Source: Bacillota bacterium (GTDB taxonomy: Bacteria > Bacillota > Clostridia > Acetivibrionales > DSM-1351). From it: a stretch of DNA of 21,272 bases. Shown here piece after piece: positions 14,649-21,272 of this stretch; position 1 is the stretch's first letter, and each line of letters starts with the position of its first letter. The notes under the pieces were generated by a model. The model saw nothing but the letters and a program-made list of their open reading frames with translations. It did no database searches and had not been told where the DNA came from. The stretch is from assembly GCA_023412275.1 (NCBI GenBank), contig JAEYNY010000038.1, forward strand, positions 1 through 21,272. Reading direction: 5' to 3'. A program made the translations under genes and the position numbers.

Positions 14649-15479
14649 TCATTTCTTTGTGAATATGCTTGCAGCTTCCTGGGATTTTCTGAATTCCCTG
14701 GGACTAATAAAATAAACTTTACTGAAGGCTCTGTTAAAGGTACGGATACTTTGAAATCCACAGTCATAGGCAATTTGTGTAATGTTTTTATTTGTATTTA
14801 AAAGCATGTTTCTTGCCCAACTTACACGAATACCGTTTATATAATCGCTAAAGCTTACGTTTATTTTATCTGAAAACACTCTGGATAAATGATATTTTCC
14901 AACGCCTAAAGCTCTGGACATGTCATTGAGTGATATGGGCTGCATATAATTCTCGTTTATATAATTAATAATATCAAAAATAATATCAAAGTAATTAACA
15001 TCGGTATTTGTAATGAGTTCCATCTGCTGAAGGAGCCTCGAAATAATAATCTGTATGTAGGCCTTACAAATAGGAGTGCAGACAGGATGACTCTGAGTAT
15101 GGTTATATTCATCAACGAGAGTATCTATAGCGTACGGAACATCCTTATGAAGATCTTCCTTATTAATAAAAGGGTCTTTAGGATGAAATTTCAAAAGAGT
15201 GTTGATGAAATCCCCTGCAAGTGCCAGATTGAGTATGATTACAATGCAATTCATGCTTTCTTGATACGGGGGAGTATGATAGCTATGTACGCTGTTGGGA
15301 AAAAGAACGGAAAGCCCTCCTTTTTTCATAAGGCGTGTGCAACCGTTGACTGTTATTTCAATTTCGCCCTCCTCCACATAGAGAAGTTCAAGTTGCGCAT
15401 GAAGATGTGGTAGGAAATCAAGACCGTCCTCTCTAAAGATAAGCAAATCTTCAACTCTGTTTTCATAAAATGGAATCAA
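14649..15479 (-). CDS. AraC-family transcriptional regulator (cupin plus double HTH)
   Basis: The minus-strand frame is open from 15533, but the best RBS (GAGGGG) lies 7 nt before a TTG at 15479. I prefer that start (277 aa, beginning IPFYENRVEDLLIF). The alternative ATG at 15533 would give 294 aa and would overlap the inverted repeat. The N-terminal cupin sensor domain (about 1-130) has LPHLHAQLELLYVEEGEIEITV and GLSVLFPNSVHSYH. The C-terminal domain has two helix-turn-helices: ISLNDMSRALGVGKYHLSRV, then TQIAYDCGFQSIRTFNRAF ending in SPREFRK. It is divergent from the GH141-like glycosidase gene and is probably its sugar-responsive regulator (inference). Confidence 0.93.
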   Translation of the reverse strand: MIPFYENRVEDLLIFREDGLDFLPHLHAQLELLYVEEGEIEITVNGCTRLMKKGGLSVLFPNSVHSYHTPPYQESMNCIVIILNLALAGDFINTLLKFHPKDPFINKEDLHKDVPYAIDTLVDEYNHTQSHPVCTPICKAYIQIIISRLLQQMELITNTDVNYFDIIFDIINYINENYMQPISLNDMSRALGVGKYHLSRVFSDKINVSFSDYINGIRVSWARNMLLNTNKNITQIAYDCGFQSIRTFNRAFSKVYFISPREFRKSQEAASIFTKK

Positions 15480-15516
15480 TATTTTCCCCTCACATACTGC
15501 AATATTTGACCAAAAA

Positions 15517-15540
15517 ATAATACTATATGTCAAGTATTAT
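15517..15540. promoter_or_regulatory. Inverted repeat in the divergent AraC / GH141-like promoter region
   Basis: ATAATACT and AGTATTAT form a perfect 8-bp inverted repeat with an 8-nt centre. It lies between the two divergent genes and is a candidate binding site for the adjacent regulator. AraC proteins more often use direct repeats, so assignment to this regulator is uncertain. Confidence 0.4.
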
Positions 15541-15628
15541 AAATTGTTCTATGCTAAAATTCAATTGTAAAAATGAAATTAACTATTCTAACCAAATTCA
15601 AAAACGGCATTATAAGGAGGAAGGTAAA

Positions 15629-17563
15629 GTGAAAAAAGAATTTCATGTTGCGGTAACCGGTTGTGATTTTGCAGAAGGTACCCTAGAGCATCCTTTCAGA
15701 ACTATATCAAAAGCTGCTAAGGTGGCTGAAACAGGAGACAAAGTTATTGTTCACCAAGGGGAGTATCGTGAATGGGTAAAGCCTGAACATAGCGGATACA
15801 GCAATCTAAGCAGAATAGTATACGAAGCTGCCGAGGGTGAAAAGGTTATTATTAAGGGGTCAGAGCGAATCCAAAGCTGGGAAAAGGTTGAAGATACAGT
15901 ATGGAAAGCTGTTCTTCCAAATTCTTTTTTCGGTGATTACAATCCATACAAGGAAATTCTCAGTGGTGATTGGTTGATATATAAGTCCGGCGTTTATCGT
16001 CATCCAGGCGATGTGTATTTAAACGGAGTTTCATTTTATGAGGCAGATTCCTTGGATGAAGTTAAAAACCCTGTAGAGAGAACCGGAGTTGTAGATATCC
16101 CGTGGACTCAAAAATTTGAAAAAATTCTGCATCCTGAACAAACAATTTACCGTTGGTTCAGTGAAGTAGATGAGGAAGAAACAACTATTTACGCTAATTT
16201 TCATGGCGTAGATCCAAATAAAGAGCTTGTTGAAATCAATGTAAGAAAATGCTGCTTCTATCCGCTCAAATCAGGTCTGAATTATATTACTGTAAGAGGG
16301 TTTGAGATGGCACAGGCTGCTTGCCCATGGACGCCGCCTACAGCAGATCAACCCGGTCTGTTGGGTGCAAATTGGAGCAAGGGCTGGATTATAGAAAACA
16401 ACATAATTCACGATGCTAAATGTAGTGCCATCAGTATTGGAAAGGAAGCTTCAACAGGACACAACCTATGTTCCAGAAGGCACCAGAAGCCGGGTTATCA
16501 ATACCAGATGGAGGCTGTTTTCCGTGCCTTACAGATAGGCTGGAGCAAGGAAAAGATAGGTTCCCATATCATCCGAAACAATGTAATTTTTGATTGTGGA
16601 CAAAACGGTATTGTAGGACATATGGGTGGAGTATTCAGTGAAATATACAACAACCATATTTATAATATTGCAGTGAAGCATGAATTCTTCGGCTATGAGA
16701 TTGCAGGTATAAAGCTTCATGCTGCAATTGACGTAAAAATTCATAATAACCGAATTCATAACTGTTCTCTTGGTACTTGGCTTGATTGGCAGGCGCAGGG
16801 GGTTAGAGTAAATAATAACCTGTATTACAACAATGACCGTGACTTGATGGTAGAGGTAAGCCATGGCCCATACTTAGTGGATAATAATATTTTTGCTTCC
16901 GATTATACTTTTGATAATTTTTCTCAAGGTGGTGCATATGTAAATAATCTTTGCTGCGGCAAGCTCCATTTAACAAAGGTACTTGATAGGTCTACTCCAT
17001 ATCACTTCCCACACACTACAGAAGTAGCCGGTACAGCTGTGGTTTACGGTGGAGATGATCGTTTTTATAACAATATCTTTGTTGGCGGTGAAGGCATTGA
17101 GAACAGTGGAACAGCAGGGTACAATCCCAATACTGCTTCATTTGAAGAATATGTTTCCAAAGTACTTAGTCAGGGAGTTGGAGATTTGGAGGTATTTAAG
17201 TTAACCGAACAACCTGTATACATTTCATCAAATGCGTATTTAAACGGAGCTGAAGGCTTTAATCGTGAAAATAACGGTTATATTAATAAGACGTTTGATC
17301 CAAATGTAAAAATTGTTGAAGAGGGAAATGCAGTTTATCTTGAGATGAATGTAGATAAAGATATACTTGAAATACCGACTCAAATCGTTTCTACAGAAAC
17401 TCTTGGTACCGTACGTATTGTTGATGCTATTTTTGACGATCCTAACGGAAATCCTATCGTAATTGACACTGACTTTATAGGAGCATCCAGAAATGTTAAG
17501 CCTGTTGTAGGGCCAATTGAAGGATTGAAATCAGGATTTAATCGCGTTAAAATCTGGGGTTAA
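15629..17563 (+). CDS. GH141-like right-handed beta-helix glycoside hydrolase, probably cytoplasmic
   Basis: The start is set at the GTG at 15629 because AAGGAGGAAGG lies just upstream. The in-frame ATG at 15527 has no RBS and adds 34 unrelated residues. The product is 644 aa without a signal peptide or dockerin. The N-terminus (VAVTGCDFAEGTLEHPFRTI, then SKAAKVAETGDKVIVHQGEY) is the standard opening of parallel beta-helix enzymes. Coils run through the middle (WIIENNIIHDAKCSAISIG, HIIRNNVIFDCGQNGIVGHM, EIYNNHIYNI, VKIHNNRIHNCSLGTWLDW, VRVNNNLYYNN, YLVDNNIFAS). Overall it resembles family GH141, known for alpha-L-fucosidase and xylanase activities. A role in breaking down imported plant oligosaccharides fits its location opposite an AraC regulator. 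Family confidence is moderate; catalytic residues are not assigned. Confidence 0.85.
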   Translation: MKKEFHVAVTGCDFAEGTLEHPFRTISKAAKVAETGDKVIVHQGEYREWVKPEHSGYSNLSRIVYEAAEGEKVIIKGSERIQSWEKVEDTVWKAVLPNSFFGDYNPYKEILSGDWLIYKSGVYRHPGDVYLNGVSFYEADSLDEVKNPVERTGVVDIPWTQKFEKILHPEQTIYRWFSEVDEEETTIYANFHGVDPNKELVEINVRKCCFYPLKSGLNYITVRGFEMAQAACPWTPPTADQPGLLGANWSKGWIIENNIIHDAKCSAISIGKEASTGHNLCSRRHQKPGYQYQMEAVFRALQIGWSKEKIGSHIIRNNVIFDCGQNGIVGHMGGVFSEIYNNHIYNIAVKHEFFGYEIAGIKLHAAIDVKIHNNRIHNCSLGTWLDWQAQGVRVNNNLYYNNDRDLMVEVSHGPYLVDNNIFASDYTFDNFSQGGAYVNNLCCGKLHLTKVLDRSTPYHFPHTTEVAGTAVVYGGDDRFYNNIFVGGEGIENSGTAGYNPNTASFEEYVSKVLSQGVGDLEVFKLTEQPVYISSNAYLNGAEGFNRENNGYINKTFDPNVKIVEEGNAVYLEMNVDKDILEIPTQIVSTETLGTVRIVDAIFDDPNGNPIVIDTDFIGASRNVKPVVGPIEGLKSGFNRVKIWG

Positions 17564-17590
17564 CGTATAAAGCAAAAAAGTTTATTGAAG

Positions 17591-17621
17591 AAGTCTGGGA
17601 ATTTATTCCCGGGCTTTTTTT
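17591..17621 (+). terminator. Rho-independent terminator after the GH141-like gene
   Basis: AAGTCTGGGAAT pairs with ATTCCCGGGCTT (two G-T pairs) around a 2-nt loop, followed by a run of T residues to 17621. Confidence 0.9.
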
Positions 17622-17670
17622 ATTAGAAAAAGTCGAATAATTACTAATAAAATACATTTTTTGAATATTA

Positions 17671-17679
17671 TGATATAAT
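17671..17679 (+). promoter_or_regulatory. Extended -10 promoter of the chitinase gene
   Basis: TGATATAAT matches the TG-N-TATAAT element exactly. The -35 at 17 nt is weak (AATACA). The start would be near 17686, with a short leader to the TTG at 17712. Confidence 0.6.
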
Positions 17680-17711
17680 CTAAGTAAAAATTTAGAAAGG
17701 GGAAATGTTAA

Positions 17712-19136
17712 TTGAAGCTGAAATTAATGGCATTTTCAATAATTGCATCACTTATGCTTAGTTGTTTAGGTATTCTAAGTGTTGCCGCAAATGAACAGGC
17801 ATACAGAAATGTGGCATATTTTACTTCATGGAGTGGATATCAGAGAGCCGCAGAGGTAGGAGATATTAACCCTTCCTTACTGACACATATTAACTTTGCA
17901 TTTGCTAATTTATCAGTTGACGGAACTATTACTGTTGGGGACCCGTGGATTGATACCCAAAAGCCATATGGAGACGATACATGGGAAACAGAACTAAAGG
18001 GACATTTTGGACAGTTGATAAAATTGAAACAGCAACATCCTAATATAAAGACAGTTATATCGGTAGGTGGATGGACGTGGTCAAAGAATTTCTCTGATGT
18101 AGCGGCTTCAGATACGTTAAGAAAAACATGTGCCCAGTCTGCAGTAGATTTTATTGTAAAGTATGGGTTTGACGGTGTAGATCTTGACTGGGAATATCCG
18201 TTTCAAGTCGGTGATAACATACCTCACCGTGCAAACGATGGTGATAACTACATTTTACTGCTCAAAGAGATCAGAACTGCACTGGATGCACAGGGAGAAA
18301 AGGACGGAAAAGAATATATTTTAAGTATTGCAGGAGCGGCGGATGCTAAATTCATAGAAAACTGTAAAGTTGCAGAAATGATGAAGTATTTGGATTACAT
18401 AAATGTTATGACTTATGATTATCACGGTACCTGGGATAAAGCAACCAATCACAATACTCCACTGTATGCAGATTCCGGTAATCCCTGCGTATCAACTACA
18501 ATTGAGAATTACATTGCTGCAGGAGTAGAGCCGGAAGATTTAAATCTGGGTCTTGCTTTTTCTGGAAAAGGTTGGATTAACGTAACTGACCCTAATGGTT
18601 CAGGATTGTATAAAAGCGGAATGGCACCATCATCTGCTGGCTATGGAAGCGGTACATTTGAAGCTGCTGTATTTGATTTTTGGGATATTGCAGAGAATTA
18701 TGTTGGTAAAAATAATTATGTTCGCTATTGGGACGATGTTGCAATGGTACCTTATTTATACAACGGAAGTACTTTTATTACATACGAAGATGAGGAATCA
18801 ATGGGCTGTAAGGCAGATTATGTAAAGAAAATGGGCCTTGGGGGTACTATGTTCTGGGAATTCTCTTATGACAAAAACTTAGTCCTACAGAATGTCATTG
18901 CCCAGAGTCTCAGTATTAATAAAGTCCCGGAGACAGTTCTTTACTATGGAGACGTTAATGAGGATAGAGTACTTGATGCTATTGACTTTGCACTGCTTAA
19001 GTCGTTCCTTTTAGGGAAGGGTACTTTACAGAATATGACCATTGCTGATGTTAATACTGATGGAAATATTGATGCACTTGATCTTACAAATTTAAAAATG
19101 ATCTTATTGGGAAAGAGTACTCCAAAACCATTTTAA
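17712..19136 (+). CDS. Secreted GH18 chitinase with C-terminal type I dockerin
   Basis: The start codon is TTG, preceded by AAAGGGGAA. The next in-frame ATG (17727) would shorten the signal peptide and lacks that spacing. The product is 474 aa. Residues 1 to about 26 are a signal peptide (LMAFSIIASLMLSCLGILS, then VAA). The GH18 domain (about 30-395) opens with NVAYFTSWSGYQR and has the SVGGW strand. The catalytic signature FDGVDLDWEYP carries Asp154, Asp157, Asp159 and the proton donor Glu161. YINVMTYDYHGTWD supplies the substrate-binding Tyr/Asp, and GTMFWEFSYD closes the barrel. About 410-470 is a dockerin with two Ca-binding repeats (DVNEDRVLDAIDFALLKSFL and DVNTDGNIDALDLTNLKMIL), which attaches the enzyme to a scaffoldin cohesin. 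GH18 members hydrolyse chitin with substrate-assisted catalysis. It is convergent with the mannanase gene. Confidence 0.96.
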   Translation: MKLKLMAFSIIASLMLSCLGILSVAANEQAYRNVAYFTSWSGYQRAAEVGDINPSLLTHINFAFANLSVDGTITVGDPWIDTQKPYGDDTWETELKGHFGQLIKLKQQHPNIKTVISVGGWTWSKNFSDVAASDTLRKTCAQSAVDFIVKYGFDGVDLDWEYPFQVGDNIPHRANDGDNYILLLKEIRTALDAQGEKDGKEYILSIAGAADAKFIENCKVAEMMKYLDYINVMTYDYHGTWDKATNHNTPLYADSGNPCVSTTIENYIAAGVEPEDLNLGLAFSGKGWINVTDPNGSGLYKSGMAPSSAGYGSGTFEAAVFDFWDIAENYVGKNNYVRYWDDVAMVPYLYNGSTFITYEDEESMGCKADYVKKMGLGGTMFWEFSYDKNLVLQNVIAQSLSINKVPETVLYYGDVNEDRVLDAIDFALLKSFLLGKGTLQNMTIADVNTDGNIDALDLTNLKMILLGKSTPKPF

Positions 19137-19156
19137 TTTGTAATGTTTACATAATT

Positions 19157-19198
19157 TCTGCTGTCGCATCAGTTTAAAAATACTAATGCGACAGCAGA
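19157..19198. terminator. Hairpin between convergent chitinase and mannanase genes
   Basis: A 13-bp perfect inverted repeat, TCTGCTGTCGCAT / ATGCGACAGCAGA, with a 16-nt loop. It lies 20 nt after the chitinase stop and 34 nt beyond the mannanase stop. Flanks are A/T-rich without a long T run on either side. It could serve both genes. Confidence 0.7.
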
Positions 19199-19226
19199 TA
19201 ATTAGTCATATTTAATTAGTCATATT
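19199..19226. repeat. Tandem duplication of a 14-bp unit
   Basis: TAATTAGTCATATT occurs twice in perfect tandem (19199-19212 and 19213-19226), directly after the convergent-gene hairpin. It probably arose by slippage. Confidence 0.9.
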
Positions 19227-19232
19227 ATAATT

Positions 19233-20984
19233 TTATTCAACTGGGAATTTATCAATCATTCCAAGAAGCTTTTGTTTCATATATGCAAAGTCCAACGCGT
19301 TTATTTGTCCGTTTCCATCTACATCTGCGTTTGTTAAGTCAATTGAGGTATTGCGGAGTAAGCATGATTTTAACAGAGCAAAATCTATAGCATCAAAAAC
19401 TCCGTCTGAATTCAGATCTCCTGCTACCCCGGCTGAAGGTTGAGAACTGTAGAGGTCTGTAGGTAGTTCATCCAAGGTTACTACATCCTGACTGTTGTAT
19501 ATAGTGTTCAATAGTACCGGGTCATTATATCTTGAACTAGTTAAAAAATCACCATACCACGGGCAGAAATACAGCCACCATGCACCTTCGTTAGTTATGT
19601 TCTTAATGTCAGGTATAACGTCATTTTCTGACATTGCAACCATCTTTGTATCGTTTGTATCGTTTACAAGTGTCAAAAAGGCTGTTGTTGCAGCACTTGT
19701 TTTCCAAGTGTATGGTGAGCCTTCGTACTTATCATAAGCAACCATATCTACATATTGGTCACCGGGATACCATTGGAGAGAATTAGCATATGTATAAAGG
19801 TTAACTTCCCATATTACATTATGAATACCATATTTTTCAGTTATTGTTGTGTAAAGAAGCTTCCATAGCTCTTTATACACATCTGATCCTGCGGAACCCC
19901 ACCAAAACCAAGCACCTGAACCATCTGTGTTGTTATTGCCTTCAGCCTCATGGAAAGGGCGTAAAAGTACGGGAACTTTAGCATCCTGAAGTATAAGGAG
20001 CTGCTTTGCCAGATCATCGATCGCCATCATCAGATACGCATACTCCTTTGTTGTTTTATCAAGGCAGTTAGCTGTTTTGAAGCTGGCAGTCGGTTTGTAA
20101 GTACATTTTGTCCAATCCAGTTTGTCACCCAGCTTATAGCTTGTGAAATCTGCCGGTACATTGATATGCCAGGATGATGTTGCAATTCCGCCTTTTTCTT
20201 TTACCCACTGTATCATACGGTCTGTTGTACCGTCTTCCCATCCGTACAGAGGGTTGTAGTTCATCAGGTCAAAACCTCTGATTGCAGGATATTTGCCTGT
20301 CTTATCATAGATATACTTAAATTCAAGTTCTGAATCTCCGTTATTACCCCCTCCATAAATTTCCTGCTGGCCTGAAATAACATGGTTTCCATAAACGCTA
20401 GTCAGATACTTCATAAGAGACTTTGTTTCAGGTGTTGCCTTTGAATCGCATGGGGTCGGGTCTATATTCAAGTCAGGCATATCTGCATAGTCAAAGGATA
20501 TTTTGTCATAGAGTATGAAACCCCAGCTTCCAGAGGTTCCTATCTCAATCTTGGCTGTTCCGGCTTCAAGATAAAAGAATCCAAAACTGTAATCCATCCA
20601 GCCGCCTTTGTTGGGAATATAGAAGTTGCCTTTGGATTCGCCGTTGATACTTATAGCCTGAAGTCTGGATTCACCAAGATTGCCAAGATACATCCAACAG
20701 CGTGTTTTAATTTCATACATTGCACTTTTAGGAACTGTAACCTCTAAAGTTATTGTTCCTGAGTTTGAAGCCCACACAAAGCCGTCTCCTGAATAACCCG
20801 GATATTCAGTTCCATAGACATTTGTAGCAACTGTAGCACCGTTGCTGAGAGTGCAGGCTTCTGCTTCAACATTTACAGGTACGGAATACGCAGCCTGTAC
20901 CGGAGAAGGAACGGTTGTAAGGACTGTACATGACAATGCAACCGCTGTTAGCAGAGAAATAACTCTCCCTAAAATCTTTTTCAT
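19233..20984 (-). CDS. Secreted GH26 beta-mannanase with N-terminal CBM35-like module and C-terminal dockerin
   Basis: On the minus strand AAAAGGAGTG precedes the ATG at 20984. The product is 583 aa. Residues 1-32 are a signal peptide ending in VQA-A. About 35-165 form a CBM35-like sandwich opening VPVNVEAEACTLSNGATVAT, with GGWMDYSFGFFYLEAGTAKI. The GH26 domain (about 178-480) has ISGQQEIYGGG, YPAIRGFDLMNYNPLYGW, ATSSWHI, the acid/base Glu346 in LLRPFHEAEG and the nucleophile Glu453 in VAMSEND. WFWWGSAG is the expected aromatic loop. After a short linker, the dockerin (about 517-577) has DLNSDGVFDAIDFALLKSCL and DVDGNGQINALDFAYMKQKL. GH26 mannanases cut beta-1,4-mannosyl bonds of mannan. The enzyme is a cellulosomal component outside the cell. 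It closely resembles clostridial Man26-type cellulosomal mannanases. Confidence 0.96.
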   Translation of the reverse strand: MKKILGRVISLLTAVALSCTVLTTVPSPVQAAYSVPVNVEAEACTLSNGATVATNVYGTEYPGYSGDGFVWASNSGTITLEVTVPKSAMYEIKTRCWMYLGNLGESRLQAISINGESKGNFYIPNKGGWMDYSFGFFYLEAGTAKIEIGTSGSWGFILYDKISFDYADMPDLNIDPTPCDSKATPETKSLMKYLTSVYGNHVISGQQEIYGGGNNGDSELEFKYIYDKTGKYPAIRGFDLMNYNPLYGWEDGTTDRMIQWVKEKGGIATSSWHINVPADFTSYKLGDKLDWTKCTYKPTASFKTANCLDKTTKEYAYLMMAIDDLAKQLLILQDAKVPVLLRPFHEAEGNNNTDGSGAWFWWGSAGSDVYKELWKLLYTTITEKYGIHNVIWEVNLYTYANSLQWYPGDQYVDMVAYDKYEGSPYTWKTSAATTAFLTLVNDTNDTKMVAMSENDVIPDIKNITNEGAWWLYFCPWYGDFLTSSRYNDPVLLNTIYNSQDVVTLDELPTDLYSSQPSAGVAGDLNSDGVFDAIDFALLKSCLLRNTSIDLTNADVDGNGQINALDFAYMKQKLLGMIDKFPVE

Positions 20985-21088
20985 AAAAACACTCCTTTTA
21001 AATAAATTTTCCTGTTACGATTAAAAAAAGAATAGTGTTGTCGAGAAGAATAGATGAAATGATTGTAATCAAGTACATATTTAGTTAA

Positions 21089-21117
21089 AATATAACATAA
21101 TTTTAGTTTAATTTCAA
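21089..21117 (-). promoter_or_regulatory. Sigma-A promoter of the mannanase gene
   Basis: On the minus strand TTGAAA (21117-21112), a 17-nt spacer and TATATT (21094-21089). The predicted leader to the ATG at 20984 is about 98 nt. Confidence 0.65.
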
Positions 21118-21119
21118 TT

Positions 21120-21147
21120 TTGATTTTACCTAAAAGAAAAATAAAAT
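21120..21147 (+). promoter_or_regulatory. Possible divergent promoter for the gene starting at 21261
   Basis: TTGATT (21120-21125), 16 nt, TAAAAT (21142-21147) on the plus strand, almost back to back with the mannanase promoter. In such A/T-rich DNA a chance match is possible. Confidence 0.35.
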
Positions 21148-21187
21148 GTAGGATTACAATACATGTGTGACAATTAGTAAAAAAATA

Positions 21188-21262
21188 ATGCGGAAAGTGC
21201 ATCCATAGTGTATGTTTAAGTTACCACACAAAAATATACATTAGGAGGATACATTTCCGCAT
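21188..21262 (+). promoter_or_regulatory. Long imperfect inverted repeat covering RBS and start codon of the right-end gene
   Basis: ATGCGGAAAGTGCATCC (21188-21204) is nearly the reverse complement of GGATACATTTCCGCAT (21247-21262). The match has one extra base and one mismatch. A second, weaker pairing (TGTATGTTT with AAAAATATACA) lies inside. In RNA the right arm would bury part of the RBS (GGAGG, 21244-21248) and the ATG at 21261. Alternatively this is a terminal repeat of a mobile element cut by the window. Confidence 0.5.
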
Positions 21263-21272
21263 GAACAGCATA
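21261..21272 (+). CDS. Start of an unidentified gene, truncated by the window end
   Basis: AGGAGG (21243-21248) is followed 12 nt later by ATGAACAGCATA. The spacing is longer than usual. Only four codons (MNSI) are visible, so nothing can be said of function. Confidence 0.45.

Noticed and set aside
15527..15628. ATG at 15527 as start of the GH141-like gene
   Set aside because: No RBS, overlaps the divergent promoter region and inverted repeat, and adds a tail unrelated to beta-helix enzymes; the GTG at 15629 has AAGGAGGAAGG.
1..21272. CRISPR arrays, tRNA or rRNA genes
   Set aside because: No regularly spaced direct repeats, cloverleaf-like sequences or rRNA segments were seen in reading the window.

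Overview
The window looks like a chromosomal segment of a mesophilic, cellulosome-producing clostridium of the Ruminiclostridium (Clostridium) cellulolyticum / papyrosolvens / josui type. The evidence is low GC, strong AAGGAGG-type ribosome binding sites, a clostridial AbrB with a CxxC...CxxC tail, and two secreted glycoside hydrolases ending in type I dockerins. Both dockerins carry Ala-Ile / Ala-Leu at the recognition positions (DAID, DALD), which is the C. cellulolyticum pattern, not the Ser-Thr pattern of C. thermocellum. The species assignment is inference.

Left third (1-6320), an accessory set of extracytoplasmic or unusual proteins. It holds the 3' end of a papain-like (C1A) peptidase and a 438-aa protein of unknown function whose C-terminal half has a beta-rich, pore-former-like look. 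Next is a secreted subtilisin (S8) fused to a C-terminal domain with a zinc-phospholipase-C-like HxxxDxxAH signature. Last is a very AT-rich gene for a BtrH/C39-like Cys-His-Asp domain fused to a discoidin (F5/8C) domain. Most are separate transcription units with near-consensus promoters and hairpin terminators. The promoter of the S8 gene overlaps a 40-bp near-perfect palindrome.

Middle (6321-9127), small regulatory and hypothetical genes: an unassigned 57-codon ORF, an AbrB-type regulator, a yjdF riboswitch followed by its cognate yjdF (DUF2992) gene, and a P-loop kinase-like protein. A decayed stretch follows in which a CD3324-family gene appears to have been broken by an internal inversion.

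Right-middle (9128-14640): a large orphan hybrid sensor kinase (PocR-GAF-PAS-PAS-PAS-HisKA-HATPase) with no adjacent response regulator. Then comes a compact three-gene operon of a membrane-anchored protein of unknown function, a class I SAM methyltransferase and a leucine-carboxyl-methyltransferase-like protein. This operon and the S8/PLC and BtrH/F5-8C fusions are the best candidates for undescribed biology.

Right third (14649-21262), carbohydrate use. An AraC regulator is divergent from a probable cytoplasmic GH141-like beta-helix glycosidase. A secreted GH18-dockerin chitinase is convergent with a secreted CBM35-like/GH26/dockerin mannanase, with a shared 13-bp perfect hairpin between them. 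The window ends at the start codon of another + strand gene, whose RBS and start lie in one arm of a long inverted repeat.
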